From the NCBI GenBank assembly GCA_045628865.1, contig JAZQQB010000053.1:1-43482 (forward strand): a stretch of 43,482 nt of DNA, given 5' to 3'. Positions within the stretch are counted from its first letter, which is position 1. Every line of letters begins with the position of its first letter. Both the position numbers and the translations under genes were made by a program. Origin of the DNA: JAZQQB01 sp045628865 (GTDB lineage Bacteria; Bacillota; Clostridia; Lachnospirales; Lachnospiraceae). Positions 1 through 7,210 of this stretch are shown here, piece by piece. Below the pieces are notes generated by a model. The model ran no database searches. It was not told the DNA's origin and was given only the letters and a program-made list of their open reading frames with translations.

Positions 1-118
1 ACTACACCGAAAGGTATGTAACTTGTTAAGTTGATTGAACCGCCGTGTACCGAACGGTACGCACGGTGGTGTGAGAGGTCGGAATTTCTCATTTAAGAGA
101 AATTCCTCCTACTCGATT
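1..118 (+). mobile_element. 3' end of a group II intron (domains V and VI)
   Basis: The window opens inside a group II intron. Positions 37-71 fold as domain V: an ACCGCCGTG arm pairs with CACGGTGGT around a GAAC tetraloop, with the expected small bulge. Positions 80-107 fold as a domain VI hairpin (GGAATTTCTC pairing with GAGAAATTCC). The trailing CCTCCTACTCGAT is the usual bacterial ending, with a candidate branch-point A near 111 and the 3' splice site near 117. The reverse transcriptase gene would lie upstream, outside the window. Identification rests on my recognition of the domain V/VI signature. Confidence 0.8.
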
Positions 119-120
119 GA

Positions 121-145
121 GAGGAAAGTTCTTTGAACTTACCTC
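121..145 (+). repeat. AAGTTCTT-GAACTT hairpin repeat, copy 1
   Basis: GAGG and AAGTTC pair with GAACTT and CCTC around a three-base loop. It starts a few bases after the intron 3' end. A related hairpin lies at 2377-2410, where the same core AAAGTTCTTCGAACTT is enclosed by GATAGA/TCTATC. Both copies are followed directly by the carboxy-terminal tail of a broken reading frame. Confidence 0.6.
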
Positions 146-249
146 GTATTATGCTAAAAGCTCCGGGGGATGCACACGCTTTTGTAGAGGATGATGTCGC
201 TAATGCGATGCATAAAGCTATGCTGGTATTGCAAGCGATACAAAAGTAA
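121..249 (+). pseudogene. C-terminal tail of an unidentified protein
   Basis: One frame is open from just after the intron to a TAA at 247-249. It encodes a helical-looking 42-residue tail (from ATG 151: MLKAPGDAHAFVEDDVANAM, then a Leu/Ile-rich end). There is no start codon with a ribosome binding site, so this is the 3' part of a gene whose 5' part lies upstream of, or was lost with, the intron. I do not recognise the family. Confidence 0.4.
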
Positions 250-297
250 AAAAACAAATGAAGGTCAAATGAAATACATCAATGGTGAAAATGAAAA

Positions 298-544
298 ACT
301 ATTGATAAATGAAGGAAAATGAAAAACATCAATAGCGTAAAATGTAAAAAACTATTGATAAATGAAAGAAAATGAAAAACATCAATATCGTAAATGAAAT
401 AAACTATTGATAAATGAAGGAAAATGAAAAACATCAATAGCGTAAAATGGTAAAAACTATTGATAAACAGAAGAAAATGAGAAATATCAATAGTAAAAAT
501 GATTAAAACTACTGAGAAACAGAAGAAATCATAAAAAATCAATA
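298..544. repeat. Tandem 52-53 bp repeat array with internal inverted repeats
   Basis: Units begin at 298, 351, 403, 456 and 508. Each carries CTATTGAT, about 22 nt of AAATGAAGGAAAATGAAAAAC-type sequence, then ATCAATAG, so each unit is itself an inverted repeat and neighbouring units are about 14 nt apart. The last two units are more diverged. The array is A-rich on the plus strand with no credible ORF. It could be a set of protein-binding sites or expanded non-functional sequence. It lies between the broken gene ending at 249 and the palindromic repeat at 604. Confidence 0.8.
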
Positions 545-603
545 GTCAGAAAGCTTTAAATGCCCACAAATCCCAAAAATCAGCAGTTTAAAGTCTTTCA
601 TAC

Positions 604-627
604 GGTATTTTCGGTTCCGAAAATACC
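604..627. repeat. GGTATTTTCGG palindrome, copy 1
   Basis: A 24 bp near-perfect palindrome (arms GGTATTTTCGG / CCGAAAATACC) flanked by AAGTCTTTC on the left and TACCTGTGTA on the right. The same palindrome with the same flanks recurs at 16248-16271. There is no T-run directly after it, so it is not a classical terminator. Confidence 0.7.
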
Positions 628-672
628 TACCTGTGTAATGTATCGGGATTGAATATACTTATAATATCGTTA

Positions 673-701
673 TTGCATATATTTATTTTTTCTATTATAG
701 T
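673..701 (+). promoter_or_regulatory. Probable sigma-A promoter
   Basis: TTGCAT (673-678) and TATAGT (696-701) are separated by 17 bp, about 40 bp before the start of the zinc-ribbon gene at 740. Another TATAAT at 659-664 lacks a well placed -35 box. Confidence 0.5.
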
Positions 702-739
702 AAATATATATATGTTAAATAAAAAACGGGGTGTTAATG

Positions 740-1657
740 ATGAGTTTATATTGTCCAAAATGTAAAAATGAATATCAGGAAGGCTACACACATTGTGGAG
801 ATTGTGATTGTGATCTTGTACCTTTTGAAGAGCTTTATCCAAAGAAGCCAATTTACTTTGGAAAGGAAGAGGAGATTGATGTTTTGATCTCTTACCTAGA
901 AGCAAATCGCATGAAAACAGTTGAAAAAAGAGAAGCTGAAGAAGAGGATGTTTTTGAAATTTATGTAGATGAAAAAGAAGAAAAAACTGCAAATGCTCTT
1001 TTGAAGATTTATCTTGCAGATAAAAGCAATGCTGAAGCATTTGCTTCAGTTAAGGAAGTGGGATCTGGTGAGGATGATGAGGAAGAAGAAATGTTTTTAG
1101 ATCCTAAGGATCTCATTGATGATTCCATTGAGGATCAGGTAAAACAGGAATTAAAGGATATGCATGACATGGCACAGATGTATGAACCTGCTAAGATCCA
1201 TGAAAATGCCAGAGCAAAGGGACAGGAATATAAGAGCACAGGCGTGATGCTGATCATTGTAGGTTTGATTGGTATTGTTATCGATATTTTGATGTTTACC
1301 GGTCATTTTGTGATCACCTTTACCGGCTCTGGAAAATATATGAGCGTTGGTGTTATGGGAGCATTGTTCTTGGCATTTATGATCTTTGGATTTTCTTCAT
1401 TAAAGTCAGGTGATAGATTGCTTGCAAAGGGTGATGAGGAAGAGAGTCTTGAAATCAAGATCAATGGCTGGGTGAAAGAGAATCTCACAAAGGCTTCTAT
1501 CGATGGAGAAGAGGATTTTTCTGATATGGATGAGTCTGTTGCATATTTTAAAAGAACTGAAATTATGAAAAATAAGATTTTAGAGAACTTCAAGATCGAG
1601 GAAGGTCTGTTAGAAGAACTGATCGAAAAATACTATGATGAGATTTTTGGAGATTAG
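740..1657 (+). CDS. Zinc-ribbon, DUF2007-like membrane protein
   Basis: This 305-residue protein starts with a zinc ribbon (Cys5, Cys8, Cys19, Cys22). A segment at about 38-95 has the pattern of the DUF2007 putative signal-transducing fold. A long acidic stretch follows (about 109-150). Two membrane segments lie at about 167-188 and 201-221, and the C-terminal tail is charged and helical. The substrate is unknown; the ribbon probably binds zinc on the cytoplasmic side. GTG 731 and ATG 737 are in frame, but GGGG at 728-731 is best spaced for ATG 740. The gene ends just before the structured leader of rlmH, with which it may be co-transcribed. The ribbon is certain from the cysteines; the DUF2007 assignment is less sure. 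Confidence 0.8.
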   Translation: MSLYCPKCKNEYQEGYTHCGDCDCDLVPFEELYPKKPIYFGKEEEIDVLISYLEANRMKTVEKREAEEEDVFEIYVDEKEEKTANALLKIYLADKSNAEAFASVKEVGSGEDDEEEEMFLDPKDLIDDSIEDQVKQELKDMHDMAQMYEPAKIHENARAKGQEYKSTGVMLIIVGLIGIVIDILMFTGHFVITFTGSGKYMSVGVMGALFLAFMIFGFSSLKSGDRLLAKGDEEESLEIKINGWVKENLTKASIDGEEDFSDMDESVAYFKRTEIMKNKILENFKIEEGLLEELIEKYYDEIFGD

Positions 1658-1683
1658 TGTGTAAAATAGAATATTTTACACGC

Positions 1684-1726
1684 CGGTCTATTTGTTGCCC
1701 CCTTTTAAGGGGGCTCGAATAGACCG
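1684..1726. repeat. Nested GCCCCC/GGGGGC hairpin, copy 1
   Basis: CGGTCTATT pairs with GAATAGACCG, enclosing a perfect GCCCCCTT/AAGGGGGC inner stem. Diverged relatives lie at 39405-39436 and 43006-43044. It sits between the zinc-ribbon gene and rlmH, immediately before the start-site hairpin at 1733. The outer arm GAATAGACC also precedes the start-site hairpins at 21643 and, diverged, 31847. The larger element therefore appears to be this hairpin plus the start-site hairpin. Confidence 0.75.
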
Positions 1727-1732
1727 CTTGGG

Positions 1733-1748
1733 ATTTCACAAATGAAAT
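1733..1748 (+). promoter_or_regulatory. Start-site hairpin element, copy 1 (rlmH)
   Basis: ATTTCACAAATGAAAT is a member of the seven-copy ATTTCACAAGTGAAAT family. The flanking CCGCTTGGG matches CCGCTTAGG at the 7185 copy. In this copy the GGAG is degenerate (GAAGG) and rlmH uses a second site, GAGGAAA, so the start codon is 21 nt downstream instead of 11. Confidence 0.65.
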
Positions 1749-1768
1749 GAAGGATAGAGGAAATTTCA

Positions 1769-2248
1769 ATGAGGATTAGAATCTGCGCTGTTGGAAAATG
1801 TAAGGAAAGCTATTGGCGAGATGCCATTGCGGAATATTCGAAACGGTTATCGAAATATTGTACATTGGAGATCATGGAGGTGGAGGATGAAAAGACACCT
1901 CAGAATGCCAGTGAGGTGGAGGAAGATAAGATCAAGGAAAAAGAAGCAGAAAAGCTTATGAAAAATATTCCAGATTCCGCCTACGTTATCGCCCTTGCCA
2001 TTGAAGGGAAAAAGCGTGATTCTGTGAAGTTTTCCAATATGATCCAAAATCTTGGTGTTACTGGAAAAAGTAATATTGTATTTGTGATTGGTGGATCCCT
2101 TGGACTTCATAAAACCATTTATGACAGAGCCAATGAGCTTATCAGTTTTTCTGATATGACGTTCCCACATCAGCTTATGCGTGTAATTCTTTTAGAGCAG
2201 ATCTATCGTGGTTATCGAATCGCTAACAATGAACCGTATCATAAATAG
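1769..2248 (+). CDS. rlmH: 23S rRNA pseudouridine-1915 methyltransferase RlmH
   Basis: RlmH is a SPOUT-class methyltransferase that uses S-adenosylmethionine to N3-methylate pseudouridine 1915 in helix 69 of 23S rRNA, on the assembled 70S ribosome. The protein is 159 residues, the normal family length. It carries the diagnostic blocks: MRIRICAVGK at the N-terminus, the FVIGGSLG turn that forms the SAM-binding trefoil knot, and the C-terminal run MTFPHQLMRVILLEQIYRGY ending in NEPYHK. The start follows GAGGAAATTTCA, and a strong terminator follows at 2319. This is the clearest housekeeping gene of the window and is complete. Confidence 0.97.
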   Translation: MRIRICAVGKCKESYWRDAIAEYSKRLSKYCTLEIMEVEDEKTPQNASEVEEDKIKEKEAEKLMKNIPDSAYVIALAIEGKKRDSVKFSNMIQNLGVTGKSNIVFVIGGSLGLHKTIYDRANELISFSDMTFPHQLMRVILLEQIYRGYRIANNEPYHK

Positions 2249-2318
2249 TGGTTTTCAAAAATCAAATATATTGAAAATATGGTAATTTAAAAATAATATT
2301 AGGCGGAACGCTTGATCC

Positions 2319-2354
2319 ACGCTTGTTAGGGAAAATTCTTAACAAGCGTTTTTT
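2319..2354 (+). terminator. Rho-independent terminator after rlmH
   Basis: ACGCTTGTTA pairs with TAACAAGCGT around an 11-base loop and is followed by TTTTTT. Confidence 0.85.
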
Positions 2355-2376
2355 GGGCTTTTGACACCCTAATCTT

Positions 2377-2410
2377 GATAGACGAGGAAAGTTCTTCGAA
2401 CTTATCTATC
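2377..2410 (+). repeat. AAGTTCTT-GAACTT hairpin repeat, copy 2
   Basis: GATAGA ... AAGTTC TTC GAACTT ... TCTATC forms a nested hairpin that shares AGGAAAGTTCTT and GAACTTA with the copy next to the group II intron at 121-145. Confidence 0.6.
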
Positions 2411-2483
2411 AAATAAAAAGCGACCCGATGGATTGCAGGAATTTGCATATGAGATGTCAGCAAAACTTAAGGATCTTTTGTAG
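2400..2483 (+). pseudogene. C-terminal tail of an unidentified protein
   Basis: An open frame leads from the hairpin repeat through KRPDGLQEFAYEMSAKLKDL to a TAG at 2481-2483, with no start codon or ribosome binding site. It looks like the helical end of a protein whose body is gone. The DNA encoding KRPDG (2416-2437) recurs with one change at 42920-42941, so part of this tail may be repeat sequence and not gene. Confidence 0.35.
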
Positions 2484-2604
2484 TGAAAGCTGAGAACCTG
2501 TAAATCTGGTACGAACCTGGTAGTGTTCTTACGAATCGATTTATTATAAGCATTGGAGGGAAAATGAAAAAAGGCAAAAAACCCCCATTTTTATCATAAA
2601 AGTC

Positions 2605-2850
2605 ATGGAGGGAAAACAAAAAAACGTAAAAAATCCTCAAAATGCCATCACTTGGTTTAAGGATACAGAAGATGGAAATAGAATATATCAGGAAATGGAG
2701 TTTTACAGAAATACGGCATCCAAATATGGTCTAAAGTTGCTAATGACTGAATGTGAAGAAATTCCGGGAGATATAATTTATGAGGACGATTATCAAATCG
2801 CGGTAATAAATCAGAAAAAAGATTTGAAAACAAGAGTAACCTCCGTATGA
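2605..2850 (+). CDS. Small hypothetical protein
   Basis: An 81-residue charged, soluble ORF (MEGKQKNVKN ... IIYEDDYQIAVINQKKDLKT). The best start is ATG 2605, but the GGAGG-like sequence lies just after it, so initiation is uncertain. The first 20 codons are very A-rich. An 11-codon frame precedes it at 2564-2599 after a good GGAGGG site. No family recognised; it could be the 3' part of a truncated gene. Confidence 0.35.
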   Translation: MEGKQKNVKNPQNAITWFKDTEDGNRIYQEMEFYRNTASKYGLKLLMTECEEIPGDIIYEDDYQIAVINQKKDLKTRVTSV

Positions 2851-2977
2851 AAAACTTCAGATTGCGGATTTTGGCCATTTGGAATGCGAAGCATGGCCAA
2901 AATCGGTGTTACTGTGCACACTATGTGTGTACAGTAACACAAAATGGATGATTGATAATTTTACTGTTTTATCAGGT

Positions 2978-3007
2978 TTGTAAATTATGAGATTGTTTTG
3001 CTATAAT
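2978..3007 (+). promoter_or_regulatory. Probable sigma-A promoter
   Basis: TTGTAA (2978-2983), an 18 bp spacer, then TATAAT (3002-3007). It would transcribe the decayed gene at 3169. Confidence 0.5.
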
Positions 3008-3168
3008 AAAGGCATATAAGAATACGAATCGAAGAGTTTTACAAATAGACTTTGTGGAGTTGGTTAGTTTTGTCTAATTTTGATTGTACAGTTTATTTTG
3101 GAGCTGTTGATCATGCTGTGAAGTAGTGAATGGCATTGGAAAAACTTTGGTGAGAAGGGTGGATATTT

Positions 3169-3599
3169 TGAATATTAGAATTGGTATGTCATATGAGGAA
3201 GCAAGGAAACTATTTGAAATGATATTGTAAATGAACAAGATTTAAGGAATGGGTATTATTGGATAAAGGGTTTTTATACATTATTCTCAAAACGTACATA
3301 TGTGATTTTGTGTTTTAAAAATGGAAGTCTTTGGATGATAAATATATATCCGTATTATAGTGAAAATATTGAAAGAGAACCATTTTGTATTTCTGGAAAA
3401 GATAAGATGATATGTGAAAAGTGTTTTGAAGAGCATAAAAAAAGATTTACCAACAACTACTGAAGTATATTACGATATACGAACACCAGAGGTTGGCATA
3501 TGTATAAGATAAATTCTTAATTTGTTAGAACAGCTGGATTATGATAATACGATCTGGGGAGAAAGCGATTTGATGCTGCTGTGTCAGAGAGTGAAATAA
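3169..3599 (+). pseudogene. Frameshifted hypothetical protein gene
   Basis: Consecutive frames read as one protein of about 140 residues broken by at least three lesions. LNIRIGMSYEEARKLFEMIL stops at once. In the next frame EQDLRNGYYWIKGFYTLFSK continues through a Trp/Tyr-rich segment (NIYPYYSENIEREPFCISG) to FEEH. A further frame gives KDLPTTTEVYYDIRTPEVGI, and the end is LLEQLDYDNTIWGESDLMLL. The coding composition is preserved, so the decay is recent. A promoter at 2978 and a GAGAAGGGTGG site at 3152 survive. The protein family is not recognised. Confidence 0.6.
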
Positions 3600-3623
3600 G
3601 CGATTGGATAACGAATAAATAAT

Positions 3624-3644
3624 TGTATCTATTCAGAGCCATGC
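3624..3644. repeat. TGTATCTATTCAGA repeat, copy 1
   Basis: TGTATCTATTCAGAGCCATG matches 6547-6567 with one change. A weaker echo, GTATCTTTTCAGAAGCAGCC, abuts the 105 bp structured repeat at 32675, and GTATCAGTTCAGAAATAGCC occurs at 39991. All lie just outside genes. Confidence 0.5.
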
Positions 3645-3701
3645 GTATTTATTGAACAGTGGCTTTTAATTCAAATTTTTAGTGCGGAGGAGAAGCGAAA
3701 A

Positions 3702-4820
3702 ATGAATGTATTAATGGTTAATTTACCGTTTGCGGGGCATACCAATCCAACCCTTCCATTAGCTGCTAAGTTAGTAGAGTATGGACATACGGTTACTTAT
3801 GTGAATGCACCAGAGTTTCGCGAAAAAATTGAACATACTGGAGCAACATTTGTGCCATATAAAAATTATCCTGAAAACGCAAGTGAGAAATATAAGAAAA
3901 CTCATTCTTTTGTAGCCGCATATGATACAGCGATTTCTTTAAAGGAAAAGTTTGACATACTTATTTATGAAATGTTTTTTTATCCAGGTATAGACTTGGC
4001 AAAACAATTAGGAATCCCTTGTGTAAGACAGTTTTCACAACCAGCGTGGAATGAAACTACCTGGAAAGAGGCTCCAACAGTGTTTAAAATATCGGCTAGA
4101 TTAATAGATATGCAGGTGCTTCCTAAGAGCGTCGCTACGAAAAAAGGCTTTTCGAATATGTGTCTAAAGGAAGGAATTATCAAAAGTAACCCCAATCTTA
4201 ATATTGTTTATATTCCAAAGCAGTTTCAAAATAAGAGTGAAGAGTTTGATGATTCCTATTTGTATGTAATACCCAAACCGGAGGCTAGAGCGGGGAATGT
4301 TGTGATTCCGTATGAGAAAATGAAGTCACCAATGGTATATATTTCTCTTGGCAGCATTCTTAGTGATAAGAGTTTTTATAAAAAATGTATCAAAGCATTC
4401 GGGGGTAAAGAAGTATCCGTGATTCTGAATACCGGAAAGGTGTCGCCGGATTGCCTTGGAAAAATACCAGAAAATATATATACGTATTCCTTTGTACCAC
4501 AGATCGAAGTGCTTTCTCATACGGATGTCTTTCTTACACATTGTGGAATGAACAGTATTAATGAGGCACTTTGTTTTGGAGTACCGATGGTTGCAATGCC
4601 TTTTATAAATGATCAGGTTACCAATGCTAATCAGTTGGTTCATCTTGGAATTGCAAAAAGAATTCATTCATTTGTACAAAACACAAATGAAATATACGAT
4701 ACCGTAATGAAAGTTGCAGTTTCCAAAGAAATGAAAGAAAAAGCAGTGGAAATGAAAAATGCAATAGATAATCAGATGACATGGGAGAGTATAGTGAATC
4801 GAATTGAAGAATTGGTGTAG
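3702..4820 (+). CDS. GT1-family UDP-glycosyltransferase (MGT-like)
   Basis: This 372-residue soluble GT-B enzyme resembles the macrolide/antibiotic glycosyltransferase group of family GT1, which moves a sugar from a UDP-sugar to a small lipophilic acceptor. The N-terminus MNVLMVNLPFAGHTNPTLPL carries the GHxNP acceptor-side motif with the probable catalytic base His13. The C-terminal UDP-binding signature is present at about 285-310: HCGMNSINEALCFGVPMVAM, then NDQVTNANQ. Length is slightly below the usual 390-400 and no domain is missing. The start is set by GGAGG at 3686, and a strong terminator follows. It looks monocistronic. The acceptor cannot be told from sequence. Confidence 0.88.
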   Translation: MNVLMVNLPFAGHTNPTLPLAAKLVEYGHTVTYVNAPEFREKIEHTGATFVPYKNYPENASEKYKKTHSFVAAYDTAISLKEKFDILIYEMFFYPGIDLAKQLGIPCVRQFSQPAWNETTWKEAPTVFKISARLIDMQVLPKSVATKKGFSNMCLKEGIIKSNPNLNIVYIPKQFQNKSEEFDDSYLYVIPKPEARAGNVVIPYEKMKSPMVYISLGSILSDKSFYKKCIKAFGGKEVSVILNTGKVSPDCLGKIPENIYTYSFVPQIEVLSHTDVFLTHCGMNSINEALCFGVPMVAMPFINDQVTNANQLVHLGIAKRIHSFVQNTNEIYDTVMKVAVSKEMKEKAVEMKNAIDNQMTWESIVNRIEELV

Positions 4821-4880
4821 TATGAAATTCAATTTGTTACGGTGTTGATATAAGAAATTGTATTCGTTGAGAAATACAAT

Positions 4881-4920
4881 AACCAGTAAGTACGTTAATT
4901 TGTACTTACTGGTTATTTTT
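4881..4920 (+). terminator. Rho-independent terminator
   Basis: AACCAGTAAGTAC pairs perfectly with GTACTTACTGGTT and is followed by ATTTTTAT. It closes the glycosyltransferase transcript. Confidence 0.9.
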
Positions 4921-5095
4921 ATGGGCTTTAGCCTGTCTAGTGCAATAAAATGGATGTGCCAGTATCGTAAGAGAGATGTTACTGTTAGACTATCCTGATC
5001 GTAATATTGTAATAAAAGTGGTGGAATTAAAGATTATTATAGGATAAAATAAGAGAATCTGAAGGATTGGAAAGGATGATTGTGGAGAAAACACG

Positions 5096-5230
5096 TATTT
5101 ATATCATTATTTTGACAAAAGTGTAGGTCCGTTTAAAAATATATCAGATTTGAGTCCAAAGGAAGCAAAGATGGTTGTAGAACATAGTCCGTGGCTTAGT
5201 ACATGGTTTGAAAATGTGGATATGATATAA
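5096..5230 (+). pseudogene. Fragment of a small hypothetical protein
   Basis: An open frame YLYHYFDKSVGPFKNISDLS continues with PKEAKMVVE and ends at TAA 5228-5230. It lacks a start codon, and its 5' flank (4921-5095) contains no coding sequence that I can link to it. The pattern resembles the N-terminal part of a short Clostridia protein, but I cannot name it. Confidence 0.45.
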
Positions 5231-5287
5231 GGTAATAAACAAATACAAAGAAATTTATGAAAAAAGACCCAAAAAGGAGGAACACAT

Positions 5288-5848
5288 TTGGAGGGATATT
5301 TATTGATTTTGATACAGGAGAAGCTGAGGAATCCTGTTTTGAATAGAATTTTTGTAGGAATAACGCATCTTGGTGATAGCGGTTTTATTTGGCTTATTCT
5401 CGCAGCAGTGTTTTTTTGTTTCAAAAAAACACGTAAAGCGTCTGTATGCAGTTTTATGGCGCTTGATATAATGGTGATTGGAAATGAAGTAATATTAAAG
5501 CATCTGATAAATCGTACGCGGCCTTTTAAGACTGTGGAAGGACTTGTCACACTCATTGAGAAACCGCCATCGTCATCATTTCCATCTGGACATACCTCGT
5601 CGTCTTTTGCTGTTGCGATGGTGTTATGGACACTTCTTCCACGAAAATATTCAGTTCCCTGCTTGATCTTAGCGGGGTTGATCGCGTTTTCGCGACTGTT
5701 TGTAGGAGTGCATTATCCAACAGATATTCTTGGTGGAATGATGATTGGTGTATTATATGGATTTTTAGGCTTAAAACTCGGATCTTTGATAGTTGATAGC
5801 AACGAAAAAAGGAAATCAAAACAGATTGACAAGATGGATGAAGCCTAA
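5288..5848 (+). CDS. PAP2-family membrane phosphatase
   Basis: A 186-residue integral membrane lipid phosphatase of the PAP2 superfamily (phosphatidic acid or undecaprenyl diphosphate phosphatase type). All three catalytic motifs are present: KHLINRTRP (Lys71, Arg78), SSFPSGHT (His102) and SRLFVGVHYPTD (Arg136, His142, Asp146). About five hydrophobic segments surround them and the active site should face outside. The start is TTG 5288, placed 8 nt after a perfect AAAGGAGG; no ATG fits. Substrate unknown; cell-wall lipid carrier recycling is possible but is inference. Confidence 0.9.
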   Translation: MEGYLLILIQEKLRNPVLNRIFVGITHLGDSGFIWLILAAVFFCFKKTRKASVCSFMALDIMVIGNEVILKHLINRTRPFKTVEGLVTLIEKPPSSSFPSGHTSSSFAVAMVLWTLLPRKYSVPCLILAGLIAFSRLFVGVHYPTDILGGMMIGVLYGFLGLKLGSLIVDSNEKRKSKQIDKMDEA

Positions 5849-5950
5849 GATCTGCATAACAAAGGTACTTTTTGAAACAAATGGTTACTGATCTTAAGAT
5901 CATGCATTTACGTCATGGATCAGATTATTGGAGAATTGGAGAGGATGACT

Positions 5951-6544
5951 ATGGAGACATTACAAGCAATTAAGACAAGACGTAGCACCAGAAAATTTAA
6001 ACAGATGAAAGTTGAGGACGCCCTTCTTCAAGAAGTCATTGAGGCTGGCAGATTTGCACCAAGTGGCGGTAACTGTCAGACCACCCATTTTATGGTGGTA
6101 ACAAACAGATCGGTTTTAGAGGATTTGGCAGTACTAGTTAGGGAAGAATTTTCCAAGATGGAGGTTACCGAAGGTATGTATAAATCCATTGTACATTCTA
6201 TTGTGGCTTCCAAAAAGGGTGATTATGTATTTCATTATGAGCCGGCAGCGCTGATCATTACAGCCAATCAAAAGGACTATGGCAATAATATTGCAGATTG
6301 TTCCTGCGCATTGGAAAATATGATGATTGCAGCCAATGAGCTTTCTTTAGGAAGCTGTTGGATCAATCAGTTAAAGTGGCTTAATGAAAATGAGGCTGTT
6401 TTGGCTTATTTACGAAAGCTTGGACTTAAAGAAAATGAACGGGTTTATGGTGCTTTGGCAGTTGGTTATGCAGATACAAAAAATGGTCTTCCTGTTAGAG
6501 ATCCACTTCCTCGTACAGGAAATGAAGTGACTTATATTTCATAA
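5951..6544 (+). CDS. Nitroreductase-family FMN oxidoreductase
   Basis: A 197-residue single-domain nitroreductase, expected to be a homodimeric FMN enzyme reducing nitro groups, quinones or flavins with NAD(P)H. ETLQAIKTRRSTRKFKQMKV is the typical N-terminus, with the R-R-S-x-R phosphate-binding motif. FAPSGGNCQTTHF is the FMN-contact loop, and LGSCWINQLKW is the second FMN/dimer segment. ATG 5915 and 5945 are in frame, but 5951 has GGAGAGG at a suitable 6 nt and matches where family members begin. The gene is complete. Confidence 0.88.
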   Translation: METLQAIKTRRSTRKFKQMKVEDALLQEVIEAGRFAPSGGNCQTTHFMVVTNRSVLEDLAVLVREEFSKMEVTEGMYKSIVHSIVASKKGDYVFHYEPAALIITANQKDYGNNIADCSCALENMMIAANELSLGSCWINQLKWLNENEAVLAYLRKLGLKENERVYGALAVGYADTKNGLPVRDPLPRTGNEVTYIS

Positions 6545-6546
6545 TT

Positions 6547-6567
6547 TGTATCTATTCAGAACCATGC
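6547..6567. repeat. TGTATCTATTCAGA repeat, copy 2
   Basis: TGTATCTATTCAGAACCATG begins three bases after the nitroreductase stop and matches 3624-3644. The rest of the 185 bp gap to the next gene (to 6730) is gene-free and contains CCATAAATTGTATGACCGCA and a purine-rich leader. Confidence 0.5.
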
Positions 6568-6730
6568 AAATTTGCTTTCTGCGAATGGGGTTATGAATAG
6601 TAACCATAAATTGTATGACCGCAATCCGCCGGAGGGAGCATGTTTGTTTTTATTCAAATGTGAGGTTTTAAATAAGTTTCGTGTTTTATATACTAAAGAT
6701 GATTGGTGTAAAAATAGGAGGAAAACGACA

Positions 6731-7159
6731 ATGATTACCAGGCAGATGAAGGAACAGGACATAATGGGTTTGGCTGATGCAATGGCAAAGGCATATCAGG
6801 AAGAGCCATGGTTTGAAAATTGGGCAGAGGATAGAGCGATACTTCGCGTAAAAGCTATTATGAGTAATTTTAATGCCATCGGGATCACAGCCCTGGAAAA
6901 TGATGAGATCATAGGTGGACTGTTAGGATACGTGGATCCATACGCGGATGAGGATTTTTTCTTTGTTTCAGAAATATTTGTAATACCTGAAAAAAAGAAG
7001 CAGGGAGTGGGAAAAGCCTTATTGAGCCAGTTAGAGATTATTTTGGCTGATAAAGGAATCCACACAATGCAGCTGGTTTCCATTGAGCATAATCACACAT
7101 TTTATAAAAAGTGTGGGCTGACTCAGGATAGTGTATCTGTTTTGTACAAGCAATTCTAG
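6731..7159 (+). CDS. GNAT N-acetyltransferase
   Basis: A 142-residue GCN5-related acetyltransferase transferring acetyl from acetyl-CoA to an unknown amine. The beta4 strand is VSEIFVIPEKKKQGVGKALL, with the Q-x-x-G-x-G/A-type pyrophosphate loop (KKQGVGKA). The C-terminal HNHTFYKKCGL matches the family's x-x-FY-x-K-x-GF motif. The ORF extends upstream to 6572, but TAGGAGG at 6716-6722 fixes the start at ATG 6731; the upstream part is repeat-derived. It is followed by a start-site hairpin element for the next gene. Confidence 0.88.
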   Translation: MITRQMKEQDIMGLADAMAKAYQEEPWFENWAEDRAILRVKAIMSNFNAIGITALENDEIIGGLLGYVDPYADEDFFFVSEIFVIPEKKKQGVGKALLSQLEIILADKGIHTMQLVSIEHNHTFYKKCGLTQDSVSVLYKQF

Positions 7160-7184
7160 TGTGTGAATAAACAGCCCGCTTAGG

Positions 7185-7200
7185 ATTTCACAAGTGAAAT
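7185..7200 (+). promoter_or_regulatory. Start-site hairpin element, copy 2
   Basis: Perfect ATTTCACAAGTGAAAT followed immediately by GGAG (7201-7204) and ATG at 7211, 11 nt from the hairpin end. The left flank AGCCCGCTTAGG matches the rlmH copy. Confidence 0.75.
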
Positions 7201-7210
7201 GGAGATTATT

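Noticed and set aside
279..542. Minus-strand 87-codon ORF over the tandem array
   Set aside because: Its repeated Phe/His/Leu sequence simply reflects the 52-53 bp A-rich DNA repeat; no start signal.
298..544. CRISPR array
   Set aside because: The units are contiguous diverged tandem repeats with no unique spacers and no cas genes in the window.
627..1040. Minus-strand ORF of 137 codons over the zinc-ribbon gene
   Set aside because: It is antisense to a well-supported gene with cysteine and membrane motifs, has Phe/His/Leu-biased shadow composition and no ribosome binding site.
5107..5556. Minus-strand 149-codon ORF
   Set aside because: It overlaps the PAP2 gene and the upstream remnant and has no recognisable domain.
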